A stretch of 64,000 nt of DNA from Rallus limicola (taxonomy: Eukaryota; Chordata; Aves; Gruiformes; Rallidae), in NCBI GenBank assembly GCA_022605955.1, contig JAKCOZ010000003.1:53506179-53570178 (forward strand), in the 5' to 3' direction. Position 1 is the stretch's first letter. Every line of letters begins with the position of its first letter. Under the pieces are notes generated by a model. It was not told the DNA's origin. It was given only the letters and a program-made list of their open reading frames with translations, and did no database searches. Of the stretch, positions 39,701 through 54,700 are shown in pieces. The translations under genes and the position numbers were made by a program.

Positions 39701-42700
39701 GTTTAGACATTTGACAGCCTAAACAATTCTGTTGGGTACCAGAACTACTTAAGTGTAGAATATAATGAATGGTTAAAGATACCTTTCAGCAGGACTAGTT
39801 TACATACCTCTGTTCTGTTCTGCACAGGGCACTGTAAATATACCTGAAGGATTCTGCCTGGTGCTGGGAACCTCCTCAGAGGCTCCAAGTATGTGTACTC
39901 CCAGTGGGAAATTAAGGATGAGCCCATTTCCTTGAAAGGTAAGTCACAGTAATTGCACAGTAATTATCAATGTGTATTACCTTGCATTGTCAATGGCTTT
40001 GAAAGTATTAGTTAGATCTCCTCCCTTCTGAGATGTTCCCTCCATTGCTTTAACAGTTTCTTCCTTGGTTTGATACGTATTCAAGTTGAACACTACACGG
40101 GGATTATTAGCATACTGAATTAAACCCACCTATGCAATAAAGACATTATGTTAGATTATCACACATAACAATCGGTAACATAGAATCACAACACTTATTT
40201 GTGAGGCCGGAGTAAAAGATCTGCAGATGCACATGGAGTTACAATTTCTTTCAGTACATACAAACCCAACTAATATTTACATGTTTGGAAAGCGAAGAAA
40301 GCCAAGATGCTCTTGCACCTGATGTTATTTATTATGGACTGCAATATGTTAATGCAAACAGTCTGAAATAGTAGGCATTAAATGTTTGCTTGGTTACTTC
40401 TGGAAGAGCTGATGGGTAACAATAATACAGGCAGCTCTGGGAAAAATGAGAGAACAGCATAAATTCTACAAGCTGACAGCACCCCAATATGATCTGTTCT
40501 AAGGAAATCCTAAAGGTTAGTTACTTGACAGTACCGTAAATCCTACTAATTTTTAATACAGGTGAAGCTAAAGACATATGCCAAGATACACGTTTAGTAT
40601 GAAATAAGAAAGAGGAGAAGACGCTACAGGTGACATTCAGAAAGGACTGAGCAGGTAGCCTAGTTTTTAAGCACCTCACTTCCAAAGTTGCCCAAGGAAG
40701 AAGGCAGCCTTTGGGAAAGAGATTTCCAGTGCCCCAGTCTTTGTTCTCAGAACTGTTTATGGAAAATGGACAACTGTAAAGACAGAAAATGTTTTTTAAA
40801 AAAACATAAAGGTTTCCTTATCATCACCAAATTAAAAGGACAAAAAAGAGCTCAGACAGTAACCAAGCAGGAAAAAAAAATCTTATCTTAAAGATGCAGC
40901 AGTTGGAAAGTAAGAGACTTATGAAAAGCCCATTAAAAAATCTGGTTTATTTTTCACACATCCCCACAGACTACATTTTAGTTATTTCCCCATCTAATGC
41001 ACGAAAGAGATTTGACTCCACTAGATATAACCTGGACTTCAGTTGGCTTATGTGTTGAATCAAATTACTAATCCCTTTTGAAACAGGTTAGCTGTGAGAT
41101 AAAAAACTCAATTGTGAGAGACACAGGACATTTGCACAATCTGTAGCTTTGAGGGAGGTACTCTAATTATGCTAAAGCACACTTGGTTCACTCCAAAATT
41201 AATAATAAAATCACTTAACCTATTGCCTTTTTTCTTTTCCAGTCCTTCCCAAAGATTTCTTTGACTTACCTGGGTTTTGTTAGGGCCTATGTCTAAGCCT
41301 TGAACAAATTTTTTCAAAAACGCCCGTACTGCATCCCAGGGATAAATGCTGTTTGACTCATCACAAACCACCACAATATCTATGACAGAGGAACACTCTA
41401 AAACAAGAACACAAAGTGGAAATTAAATGCACTCTCAGTCTCAATATACTCTTTGGCTAAATCCAGAGGTGTACATTGAGGTCTCACACAGGCAATGCTT
41501 CAGATCAGGGAGTTTTTGCTAAAACGAGGACTCAATAGGAAGCATATGCAGGTTTTCAGCCCGTGCCGGTGCAATACCTCTGAATTCAGAGGAGTGAGTC
41601 CATATTCATATCAGTGTTGGATCACTATTTGTCAGTCCTTACATATAAATCACAGCTTTGCTTTCTGTGAATACACTTTTTTTAAAATCCCAAATTAAAA
41701 GTCCCCAACACAATGTATCTTGATTTCACTGGAATGTTTTTTAGGGTTTTTTCTTTTTTAATTGAATCAGTTTTGCACATATTGCCTTACTTTGAACAGC
41801 AGGAGAAAAGCTTCTTAGGATCTGGAAACTTGGACTGACTTCAGAACAGACTCCTGTGGCATAGTATTGGCTTCCACACTGCTGTGCCCACAAGGGACCA
41901 CAAGTCTTTAAAACAGCAAGAAAAAGAAAATATAAAAATAACAAATATATGTCACACTGTATCCACACACAAAAGCACAACAAGCAGGGCTAGAGGAACA
42001 TAGGATCAGAGAAACCCCCTTGGGTTACCAGGCCAAATCCCTCGCAATCCCTGTGACAGCGTGACCATAGCCTTTCTCTTTGAAAGGAGTTTCTGGTCAC
42101 GATCACCTTAGTGCCCTCCTTTGCAAGCTGACCCTCTGGCCTATATGCAGCCATAAATAACATCCAGGAGCGTGAACTGGTCTGCGAGGAGCCTGTGCTG
42201 CTTCCAGCCACCTGTTCCCGCAGACGATCTGTTTGAAAACCAGGGTCGGCACATGCACACGTTATAAGCGTGCGGAGAAATCCCTCGGCTAGCCAGGAGG
42301 TGGCATCAGAGCCAAGAGCATCCAGGTCGCGGCAGCCGCGCAGAGAGCAGCGTGGTACGTCGGATTACCGTGAGCAGCGTGGCCAGGACGCGGAGTTTCT
42401 TGGTAGGTGCGGACACACACACACACACACACGTATTCATTTCAGAAGCATTGCTCCCCAGGGAAACCCACTGAGCTAAAAACATTTCCAAGCTAAACCC
42501 CGTCACCTCCAATGAGCGTGCAGTCTCACAGCGTACGCTGTCCTGTTTAGCTGCAGCTACAAGAAGTTTGGCCCTGGCCTCACATATCCCTTGGCTACGT
42601 GTTTCACTACTTTCCAGGCAAAGTAATCTTGCTTCTTTGCCAAAGCTGATCTCTGTAAAAATAAGTGTTTTCAGCTGGATCAGCCAGCTGGTTGCACGAC

Positions 42701-45700
42701 AGCCACCCCGCTGATACCAGGAGGGTAGGTGCAAAATTCTACCATTCTATGAAAAAAGATAAAAAATGCACATACTTGAGATGGTATTTTGTTACGAGGA
42801 TAAGTTGGCAGGGGGTGTGTGTGTGTGTCCTTTGAAACAGAAAAACAGGTTAGGAACTCAAGGGAAAAACTTAACTTCTACACAACCTCCATCCAGCCGT
42901 TGTGAAAAAAATGGTAACTTCATTAATATATACTATCTGGTGGCCCTACCCAGCCTGGAGAACAGAAAATATACCATCTCTGTGTAGGAAGAGAAGAGAA
43001 AGTAAACAGCACCTATTACCCTTTCCTTAATAATATCGAAACAAAAGATAATTCAAGGCAGAGGTAAATGTAAAATGGGCTAAATCACACATTTGTTTTA
43101 CAAGTGGTAGACTGCATCACACTATTCTCCCATCTTTGACCAGGGAGCAGATATTCTAGACAAAAGACAGGATGTGTGTCTATATATTACCTGGTCTTAA
43201 ATAAGCACTCTTTTTAGCTCCTACATGGGGATTGATTAGTTTTACTGGAAATTATGAGTATTTACATAAGTGAGAGGTACAAAGTAGATGATCTATATCA
43301 GTAACTAGGAAGCTAGAAGAGAAATTATTGGTCTTAAAGTTATTTTTAATAGAGAGTTCTTTTAAGATCAATCTAATTTGCTCATTGTTTTGTTTTCTAC
43401 TGTATTCGTGCTAACTCAAAATTGTGATGTTAATTTTGGAGCAAAAAATAAATGTTCTAATAAACATTGCTGATCTTCAGTGTAAAAAAAAAATTGGGAA
43501 AGCTCTCATGTTTTACCATCATCACAGTCAGAAATTTCAGATGCATCGTTACTACAGCATAAAACTGGGGACATCACATATAAAGACTCATGAATGTCAA
43601 AACTGGAATATTGGAACAGGGCATAGACCTGCCCTTCAGGACTAAGGTTAAGAAACATGGACAAAAACTGGGAACTCATTTAAAAGTCAGGGGCAGATTG
43701 ATCAGGCACAGGCTGACTTTCAGAGTAACTGTAAGCATGCAACCAGCATGCAGAGTAAATATGGCCTAAGGATATGTGACAAGAAGCACTTGCATTTGAG
43801 ACACGGAAATGCCAAATAAACTATATAGTGCCCTGAAAAGACTTGCGTGGAATACAGTATAGAGCTGGTCATTTGTGTTCAAGAGCGTTGTATTTTAAAA
43901 GTGGATTTCAGTTAAAACACTCTTGTGTTTGTTTTGCAAAGCAAAGGAGAACAATTGTGAGGAGTTAAATGCAGAACCAATATTTTACACGTAGGGAGAT
44001 GGGAGCTGGAATCAGAAGTTAGAACAAACTTGTTAACCATCAGTGAAATTCTTAAGCACCTTTCCAACAGGACTCAGCATGCCTCAGAAAAGTGTAGTGA
44101 GTGTATGGACAGGACTGACTGTGGGAAGCAATTGCATGGCATCAAACAGCCAAAGCAGCAGGACTATAAGCTACAGCACAGAGATGGTTGCAGCACAGAC
44201 TGGTGCAAGTGGATGGAGGTTGAGAGAGAAGCAGCTGCAACAGGAAGGAGCACAGTGAGCTGTGAGAATGAAGCCCTGAGCACAACCCAACAAGCCTACC
44301 ACAGAGGCTAGAAGTCAGAGACAACATCTTCAAGAGAAGACCTGGCTGGCAGCAGATTGAAATTAGGAGCAATCAGTCTCCGCTTGTCTAGTCCTTGCCA
44401 CAACTAAGTCATGGCTTCTGACACTTCTTGAGGCTGAATACCCTGTTCTCTTTGTGTCAAAAAGTGTTGACAAAGATGTGGCTATCTCTTCATGTTTTAG
44501 CATTCAACTTTTTTGGGTTTTCTTACTTATGCAATTTAAGGAGAATCAATCAATAATGTATGGATGAGGAAACTTGTGAACTGAGAGAATTTCAAGTATC
44601 ATTAGAAAACACAAATTTTTCTGCATTAAAAATATCACTGTAAATATGATACCGATTAGAAGTGGGCACACATAGGACAGTATTAACAGTAATTAAACAC
44701 AATCCAAGAGACAGAATAATTTATTTTTTTTAATCAGTATCTTCTCAAACCAACAATCAAGAAGAGCTGCACTGTTGCTGTATTTTGAAGTTAGTATTAA
44801 CTTTACTAAACCCAAGAGAACTGCTGGAAAGGTTGGAATTAGACCTACTTCTAAGTAACTTCAGTGAACTGGGCTATGTAGTAATGAAGATAACACACAG
44901 TCAAAACCTTCTGCAATTACTAGGAAGATGAAACAGAAAAATACAAAGCTTAAAGTGAGCCTTGAAGCTCTTTTTTCTCTAGTTTATTGTCTTAATTATG
45001 GCATATGCCTACAATGTATACATCAAACTGGAATACACCTATACTGCAAGTTTTCATGTTTATGGTTAAGATTGTAAAAAAGTTTATTAAACAGGTGCTA
45101 ACTTCCTTTAAACTATGAAATCTGTTTTACAGGCTGCAAGGAGAACAGTTTGCAGAGAATACACATCGAAAATGCATCCTCTTCCAGCTCACAAACCAAA
45201 TAAAAGAGACTACAGCACCACAGGAACAGAAATCCTAACATCTCAGAGAACAGTCACTGTACAAGTGCGTATGGTGGAGGTGAGATCCCATACTGTCTTT
45301 TGAAAACGTATACAAGAAAACCATACAAGACTACACTGAAAACTATACACGACTGCCTTAATGATGTACATGGTGGAAATACTCTTATCTATGTTATCTG
45401 ACTTAAATGGCAGAATCTTTAATTATGTGTCCTGCCATTAAATATTTAGGTAAATGATGATACAGAAAAATAGTAATTTTCCTGATTTTGGACCCTAGGT
45501 AGTACCAGTGGAATGGAATATTTTACAACATACAAAATATGTATTAATTTATGCTGCTTAATAAAATATATTCAGCTTGGACTTATCAAAAAGTGGAGAA
45601 TTCTGATTTCTTTATTTTCATCAGGAAATTCTGAGTTTACCAAATAAGTCCTTTATACGTACCAAAAACCCTCCTGTTTTTGAGTTCTCTATCAGAGTCA

Positions 45701-48700
45701 AACCAAGGTTCATGCCTTCCTTTATCTCAGTCACATTTGGAATATTTATTAAAGCTGAAATGAAAAAAAAAAAAAAAAAATTAAGTAATGACAGAACAGA
45801 AAGTAATATGTAGAAACAATTTCCTTTTGAAAGCTTGATTTCTCAAAATCTAAGACACCTTTTTGAAATGGCTGCATACAATTCTGAAACAAAAGAAACA
45901 AAAGCTAAACTTTGTAAAAGAATTACTAACCATTAACTATAGACATGAATTATGGACATGTACAGTACCTGCCCTCAAAAGAGATGAAGGCAAAAAAAGA
46001 CTAAGAAAAAGTCTACCTAACTGAGTATTTTTGGCTGGCTGAGTAGCAGCAGCTGAGCAGCTACTGTTAAATTCCTCAGGACACCAGACGCCGATGATCC
46101 TGTATCAGGCTGTAGACAAAAACCTGGAAGGAGCAGCGCAGGGCAGATAAACTCTGCTTCACAACTAAATACAATGTAGGGATGTCAGCATATTGCTGCC
46201 TCGTATTTACACTGTATCCAAAAGTGAATCCCATTTTACACTCAATCTGCAAGCACATAGTGGCATGTTTGCTAAGTGCTATTCAAACTGGGAATGTAAC
46301 AAGCATTAAGAGAGTGGAGGCCCCCTGCAGCCGTTGTGGCCCAAGACCCTCCAACCCGGCTATGGGAGCCCAGTCCAGTACCCATGGAGTCAGGGCCTCT
46401 GCCCCTCTGCAGGATGTGGCACCCACAGGTGCAGCTGAGCACCCATGAGACATACAGTGACACACCATGAGGGCTCTGAAGGCCTGTTGTGCAGGTCACC
46501 ACAGGCAATGCGGTGCTTCCTTCAGCAGCACCCACGTACGGGGCGTGCTCTTCCTGGGTGACACTAGTGGAGGCACATGCACTCTGACACTCACACATTC
46601 ACTAGCACATACACATCTGGGGATCCCTGAAGTACCAGCATGGCATCTCTCTCTGCCCCACTGCTTCCTTATTCACCAGCTGGTTCAGCTTGGTGCTTGT
46701 GCAAACGCACACACACTGATCCCTCACAGTCTCGCTCCACATTCACAACTCCTCCTAGGCATACTGGCACAGACTCTCCTACCCACCTGATTCCTGGAAT
46801 CCCCTTAGCTGTCTGGTTCAGCTGAAAGTTTGCTAGTGAACATGTGAACACACAAATGCACACAGCTGGTTTGGGGAAGATAAAGACACTTGTCCCCCCA
46901 GAGGCTGGCACCAAGCCCCAGGTTGTGCCCCATGGTCCTCCTCCAGCATGAAGCACCTTGCTGATTCATAGCAGCTGGTTTTAGGGGACATGCCATTCTT
47001 GTCCTATGGATGGATGTTAAAGATCACAGTGGCTCCAGCAAGTGGCTCTGCAAGCCAAGGTGTCTGCACTTCAGGCCCAGTCCAGTGGCAGACACCAATT
47101 TTCACTCATACGGGTCTCGCCAGGAGCTGGCACTGCATCCTCAAACACTCACAAATGAGACTAAGATTATGCAGACAGATAAGAAAGGATTTAGTAAAAT
47201 AGGCCGGCCAACTGTAGTGAGACATCATTCGTGGCAACTTACCTTGTAAATTCAGTTTTTTACATGTCGTTTTCATTGTACCAACAGGACAAGCATAGAT
47301 ATCTCCAGTCCGGTTGCCTTCAGAGCTGCTCCAGGGTGAACCAACTAACAGCCTAAAGCAAGAGGAGTTCATTAAGTCTTCAGTGATACCTTCAAAGTCC
47401 AGCAGCATTACTGTGTAGCACATGGTAGTTAACAGGTAGAGAAGCTGTTACCAGATACAGCACCTGAGGCACTCAGGAATTTTCTCCAGAGCTTTCAACA
47501 GCTCTGCTTTCACACTGACACACTGGATTCACCACAGGCAACTCTGGTGGAGAAGCCTCTGGGGATTAGGTAGTATATGCCTGAATAGGTATACCGTTGT
47601 TTCTGTGACATTATGCTGTGGTGTCAGAAGAAATGTAGCAGAGGATTGTTAGGCACTGGAATGGGGTGCCTCGGGAAGTGGTGGAATTTCCATCCCTGGA
47701 GGTATTTAAAAGATGGTTAGATGTGGTGCTGAGTGACATGGTTTAGTAGTGGATGGCAGGTTATGGTGATGGTTGGACTTGATGATCTAAAGGGTCCCTT
47801 CCAACCAAGAAAATTCTATGATTCTTTGATTCTATAAAGATACTAATATATATATATATATATGCATATAAATCTAGAAATATAGACAGTGGGTATTGAA
47901 ACACAAAACCATTTATTATCCTGTCAGGTAATGGTTAACCAATGACTTTGAAGTTATTCTTTTAACTGGTAATAAGCATTTCCTTCAGGATCTGCTCAGT
48001 GACAGTCAAATACTTATGTCTGAACACTACCACACCTTGATAACACTGAGTGAGAAAGAAAATACTGCAGGTAGTAACAGTCTTCTGCAAGAATTACTTA
48101 ATCCTGAACAAGAAAGTTAAGATTTAAGATAATCTGTGCCTATAATACTAAGTGATTCACTTTCTCTAACTCATTCCTTCATCTGTCACGAGGTTTCCCT
48201 CCAATATACACTCCTCAGGACCCCTTTAATTTTCCTCTGAAAGCCTTCAAAAATCTGGTTTATTCACCCCCTAGGAACACTTGCTTAAGAACACCTATTT
48301 TTCAGTACAACTCTCTGTAAGAGGGATGCCACCAGGCAGTAGTACAGGGCTGTGTAGCACTGGAAAAGGCTAATTCTTTATACAGTTCAACATGAAGTGA
48401 AATAAGGGTAAGGTGAAACATGGCCATTGGAAGATGATCTTGAGAGATATGAAAAAATGACATGGACGATTAGAAAGCAGGGACTGTAGTTATTTGCTCC
48501 AGCAGCAACAAGACTTTGCTTTCAAACAGAACAGTCTGTGGTAGTAAATAATGAATTTATGGGACAGAAAAATGGCAAGCAATGGGACCCCAGCACAGAA
48601 TATGGAATTTCCTAAGAAACCATCTGTTTCAGTTGGTCACTAGGTTGCTAAAAGCAAATTATCATCCTCTAAATTTTTATAGGTAACTAATGCAAATACC

Positions 48701-51700
48701 TTACACTATGAGAAAAACACGTTTTGTGACATTATGATGTTTCAAAGCAATTTCTATGTATCATATTAACTTTTCAGGGTTCATCTGATTTTACTGCTGC
48801 AATTTTATAACTAGCTTGACTAAAAAGTTTGATTAAAATTTGATAAAAAGACAAAGAAATACATCATTTTAGATGTACAAGTAAGGATTCAAGTCCTTTT
48901 TTAGCTTTCTTAAAGAAAATAATGCTAACTGCTTTTTTGATATTTAGTTAATTTCAGTTAAACACAAACTTAAAAGCACAAATGCTGTTTTACCATTTCA
49001 GTTGAGCATAGCTTCAAATTTTATTTTCTGTGTGTAGAAATATTTTAAAATACCTACTTCCTTCTCAATTACCTTGTTGCGAAACAATGATTATGCAGGC
49101 AGCAGGAACAGGATGTCATGTACTTTTAGCATCTCTAAACCTCCAATTCAGATTCATACAAATACCTCTCCCTAGAAAACGCAGTGTATGTTACAGGCAT
49201 TGTGAGGAGGCCTCTGATCTTCTCAGTATTTTCTGTGGAATATAGCCTTTTCTGCACAGTGGAAACTAGAGCCACCATAGCTTAGAACCAACTAACCAGT
49301 GGTCAACAGAAACTACTCAATTGGTCTTGTGCCAATAGATAATACAACCGGCAAACACTTGCAGTGACACAGAGGGGTGCAGCCAGTCAATAGTGACTGA
49401 CAGAAGGAAGACATGGTGTTACAGTCTTCTCCTTGTTAGGTACTACAAATTTCTTTACAGTTACACACTGCTAACTGGGCTGATAGGAGAGAGAAAGGAC
49501 TAACAGTTTTCATTGCAACAGAAAATGTTTTTTAAAAAAAGGATGTCAGCACTGCATGTGTGGTATCTAAAACTAGAAAAGCTTTTCAGCATTAACTGTT
49601 CAAGCTGAACATCGGTGTACATTTATAGATGTTTGTACGTTTTTTCTGTTTCCCAGAAGGCAAATGTGTTTCAGGGTCATCTGCAGGAGGGCAGCTACTC
49701 TTCAAAAATGACCCAAACTAATCTTGGAAATACCCCCTGCACCACTCCATCTACTCACGAAACTCACTGTGAACCTCTGCATAGCAATGGCATTGCCCTG
49801 CAGCCATGGGTTATCCTGAAGGCAAAAGCACATAGCTTCACTCACAGGGTGGGGATGAGAGGAGTATTAGAAGAGGAGAAGTATGCTTGAGGACTAGCCG
49901 TCCCCAAATCAAAAACTCCAACCCTCAACCTTGCTATAGGCACAAACTTGAGACAAACACTCTCCAGAGTTTAGAAAAAGCAGTTGTCTTTCAGAATGTG
50001 TATTTTAACTCTCTCCATGGGCTCAGCAGTAATGAAGGTTCTGAAACTTCTCAACTTCCCCAACCTCAACATTAATTCTAACCCAGTCATTTATTTATAG
50101 CAAGGAACCATCTCTCTTTATAACCATCCACTTCTAGAACTTATCAGTCACAACTGTATTTTACTTCTGCTAGCCTTAAAACTAACCTTGTAGCTGTTGC
50201 ATGGTACAAACAAGAACTGTTCTAATTTTAAAGCCAAATCTAAATCTATGCCAACTGTCCCCAAAGCAAACTTAATTTTCTTTCATTTAGTTGTGCATCT
50301 CATACTTTACTGGAAGTTACTATACTACCTTCCCCTTTGCTGTAGATTTATAGGATCTGTGAGAATCAGTGCCGTAACTATGTCATAGGCCAAAAAAAAC
50401 GCCAGTCTGTACACACAGTTTAACACTTACAACTATTACTGACACTGTAATTTTCAGAAATGAACAGAGCTATTAAACCCCTTCCCTTTTTTAGTTTAAC
50501 AAATCTATCCTGTCATAAATATGTTCCTAATAAAAAGTTATTAAACAACTTCTGCCAAGCCTAGCCCTCTACTTTTAACTGCCAACCATAAAAGTCCTAG
50601 GAAATAACTTAATTGTTATTTCTCTCATATCCTGAGCTTTACTTAAGCTTAATACTAGCCTTAATCTATATAAGAAATCAGTATGTGCTACTTGCTTTTG
50701 AAAATTCATATGAACCATTACAGTAGAGGGTTACAAAATACATGTGTATCTTTTTGAAATATCAGCATTGAAGAAATCAAGAGAGTATCTGGATAGCATC
50801 CTGCTAACTACAAAAATATTTTTTTACTGTGATTAAACAGGATGCACATGAGGCACAGTGAAACAGAATTTATCAGGAAAGAATGCAAGAAACAAGTACT
50901 AAAATACTTGAAAATGTTTGTTTCCAAATACACTGTATCATGTATAGGGTCTTTTTCAGCTATGAGTTAAATATTTATTTTTACAAAACTTCCTTATGTG
51001 TTGTTGTAGGGTGTCTTTACACAATACTATATTGATCTAGGATGTAATGTAGCCACTGATTTTATTGTTCAGCTCCTTAATCTCTGACACTGTATACAAA
51101 GCAGTGGAACTACATAAAGTCAAATAAAGTTCATCAGCAATGCCATACCACACAGGCCGCAGGAGTGGCAGTTCAAAGTGAAACAGGAATTATTTCTGGG
51201 AAATTACACTATGACAAAGCTAGGAACTGGCAAAGTGTGATGTAGCAGAAAACAAAATCAGCATTCATGGCAAAAGGCTAAATTCCCAGCTGTTGTCAGA
51301 GCACATTTTTTTTCTTTTCTTTTTTTCCCCTTCCTCTCTTTTCATGCATTTGCTTTTAAGTGTGTGGGTTTTTTGTTTTCTTTTTCTTTTTTTTAAACAC
51401 AATGATGGCTAATATTTAATAGGAAAATAAACATATAAAGGACCTCTTAAATAATCTGTCCCTTTTACCGACAATTACAGGAAGTAATGAATAGACTTGA
51501 AGACAGAAAACTTCATGCACACAGGTGCTTCTCTGTACACTCTAAAACTGTTATCACCAACTAAAACTTGTGATCCTTTGAACAGAAGACTCAAATAATC
51601 AAAAACTAGTGAGCTATAACAAGAAAGTTTGGTTGACAAAAGGCCTAGAAGCCAGAGATACTTCTAGCAGAAAAAAGGTGAACTGTAGGGCATGCAGTGA

Positions 51701-54700
51701 GGGAAGCAAAAGCTGGGGAAGGAACTCAACATTAGCAGTGGTGTTGGCACCACAATCATAGCAGAATTTTATTACCAAAAAAAAAAAAAAAAAAAGGTAG
51801 AAATTACCCTGCTCATTAAAATCAGAAAGTTTTGAAAATATATGGATTTCAAGAGAAGTTGATGCAGATATTTGTCTTTTCAACAAAACATCATATTAGT
51901 CTGAAGCAGCAACACACCACCTCAGTAGAAATACTGCTGGGCCTTGACTAGGGGTCTGTATGGGGACAAGTTCTACTTAATATTTTCATCAGTGAGATTG
52001 ATGGTGAGGTTGTGTGCACTCTCAGCAAGTCTGCAGATGACACCAAATTGAGTGGTGCAGTTGATGTGCTAGAAGGATGGGATGTCATTCAGAGGGACAT
52101 GGACAAGCTGGAGAAGTGGACTCATGTAAGCCCTATGAGGTTCAACAAGGCCAAGTGCAAGGTCCTGCACCTGGGTCAGGATAATCCTTGTCATCAATAC
52201 AGGCTGGGAGACGATGTGATAGAGAGCAGCCCTGCAGAGAAAGACTTGTGGGTGCTGGTGGTCAAGAAGATCAACATGAACCAACAATGTGTGCTTGCAG
52301 CCCAGAAGGCCAACTGTATCCTGGGCTGCATCAAAAGGAGCATGGCCAGCAGGTCGAGGGAGACGATTCTTTCAGTCTACTCCACTCTTGTGAGACCCCA
52401 CTTGGAGTACTGTGTCCAGTTCTGGAGTCCCCAGCCTAAGAAGGACATGGAACTGTTGGAATGGGTCCAGAGGAGAGCCACGAAGAAAATTAGAGGGCTG
52501 GAGTATCTCTCCTGTGAAAAAAGGCTGAGAGAGATGGGGCTGTTCAACCTGGGAAAGAGACAGCTCCAAGAAGATCTTATAGTAGCCTACAAGTAAGCTG
52601 GGGAAGGACTTTTGAGAAAGGCATGTAGCAATAGGATGAGGGGGGAATGGTTTTAAGTTGGAAGGGAGTAGATTTAGATAAAATATTATGAAGAAATTCT
52701 TCACTATGAGGGTGGTGAAGTACTGAAACAGGTTGCCCAAGGAGGTGGTGGATGTCTCCTCCCTGGAAGTGCAAAAGGCGGGGTTGGATGGGGACTTGAG
52801 CAGCCGGGTCTAGTGAGAGGTGTCTCTGTCCATGGCAGGGGGAGTGGAACTTGATGATCTTAAAGGTCCCTTCCAGCCCTAACTATTCTGTGATTCTATG
52901 ACTTTTAAAACTATTTAGTAGTGCAATGATTATGTGACTGATCAGTAAGTATAGTGCATATCCAGGTGACACTGATGACATGATATGGAATGAAACAAAA
53001 TATTGTAAAAAATAAAAATAAAAATTTCTAAACAAAACTCAAAAGTTCCAAATCCTGAGCACACAGACACAACTGAGCAGGGTGGCTGTGACTTGATAGG
53101 AAACAACTCAATAGCAGACTGAGATTTTAGCTCTGTTGAGGGATGTATCCACAAACTAAAGATACATATGAGTAAGGGAAGGCATTTTAACAGCTTTATA
53201 CAGCCTTTCAGTCTTCGTCACCTGAGACAGATGCAACCCAAATCTCAGCATTTGTCAAGACAAACTTGACAGGGCTCAATCAGCCTTTCAGAAACATTAT
53301 GTTTATAAAATAACAGAAATTTTGGTCTCAATCTAAGGTTGAAATACAGATGATCTCATGACAGGAAAAACTAAAGCATAAACTGAATTGTTTCCGGTTT
53401 GGCTAAATACTTGTGTGGTGGTCTGCTTAAACTTTTTCTAATTGCTGAGTTTCTTTGGTGTTCACAATTTTCCTTGAGATCATCAAAGAGCTCCTGTTTT
53501 GAAATTCCCACCAGACACTGAAAAGTTTGAGCTGTGCTTTACTTGCAAGTTTGTCCTTAGTTACGAGCATCACATGCCATCAGTGTCCAATTATCCTGGA
53601 TCATCTGACTCCACACAAGAAAAGCTCCCTTGCTGTTTTGTGTCACAGCTTCCCACCATGTACCAGTCCCTCCTATAGTTCTACATGCCTGGTTGGACTG
53701 TCTCCTCTCTTCACTCTGAACTCATTTCAAAGAAAAAGTGGTAGCATACTGATGCATGCAGTCACAATTCTGCAACTCCTCAACCATTTTCTACAGCTTT
53801 TACTGCCTCAGGAGATGTACCTCCCAGAAACACAGCTGAATAATGTAACTAGTACCTGCTGGTTAGTATCATATAGTTTTTCATAGAAGAAAGGTCTAAG
53901 TAATAAAATTTATAGTGGATCTCAGATTCTGGATAACCACTTCCTTGGAGAGAGGTGCCACCCCAAAAGCATTTGATGCAGTGCGCAGCCCCACTGTGCC
54001 TGAGCAGAGTTTTTGATTACATCAAACACTTGCTGCGCAACAGCAGCCTCTTCATAAAAGAATATGGTGATAAATGCTTCTCTCTGACAGAAGTGTCTCA
54101 ATCTTATGCAAGGCTCAGTCTGTTTATCTCACTCCTAGTTCAACCATGTCAACCAGTGCTCTGCAGAAGGACTGCAGCCCCCATATTACTTACAGGAGAA
54201 AGTAGCTCTACTGAACAGCTTGAGTGTTCTATAGTTTGGGGTTGTTTTGCTTTATTTTTAATAATGTGCACAAGAGTAATCTCTATTATCCCAACACAAA
54301 TAAAATAGCCTAGAAGTGAACAAGACAGTAAACCATGATTGTTTTTTTTTTTTTAAGCTTTTCTAACAATTTCATGCGAGGAAGGCTGAAAAGAGGTTTT
54401 CTTCACTGAAGAGTGTCTAACAAGTCATGGTTACTTGAACAAGAGTTGATGAAATTCAGAATTCTGACTGTCTGAGATATGGTCAGACACCATGCAGTGA
54501 ATGAACAAACAACGAAGTGCCTATTTACAGAAAATATTCCAGACTGGTAACATTCATATACTTAGAAGAGGAATTTCTTTTTATGAACTACAGACAGGGA
54601 AGAAATGTCAGGGATATTTCATCTATATCAGTGACCAGCTGGAGTGAAGGAAGCTCCACCTGAGGATGGGTGAGGAGTTGACTGAGAGCTTATGGGTCAG

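Larger units (their letters stand above)
41906..45662 (-). other. ITGA2: ITGA2 intron 4
   Basis: A 3.8 kb intron. It contains a CpG-rich patch at about 42180-42410 next to an (AC)11 microsatellite, a short (GT)n near 42815, and otherwise AT-rich sequence. Confidence 0.75.

Noticed and set aside
46310..46960. GC-rich CAC-repeat stretch in intron 3 as a gene or minisatellite
   Set aside because: Short similar segments are present, but no regular repeat unit or splice-compatible exon could be defined.
49880..50700. C- and A-rich, G-poor stretch as a nuclear mitochondrial insertion
   Set aside because: The composition suggested a NUMT, but no continuous mitochondrial gene or tRNA could be read. 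The skew is also expected on the template strand of a transcribed gene. A BLAST against avian mitochondrial genomes would settle it.
52012..52596. 194-codon open frame, the longest in the window, as a possible host gene
   Set aside because: It is the C-terminal part of CR1 reverse transcriptase within a LINE fragment that continues to a typical CR1 3' end.
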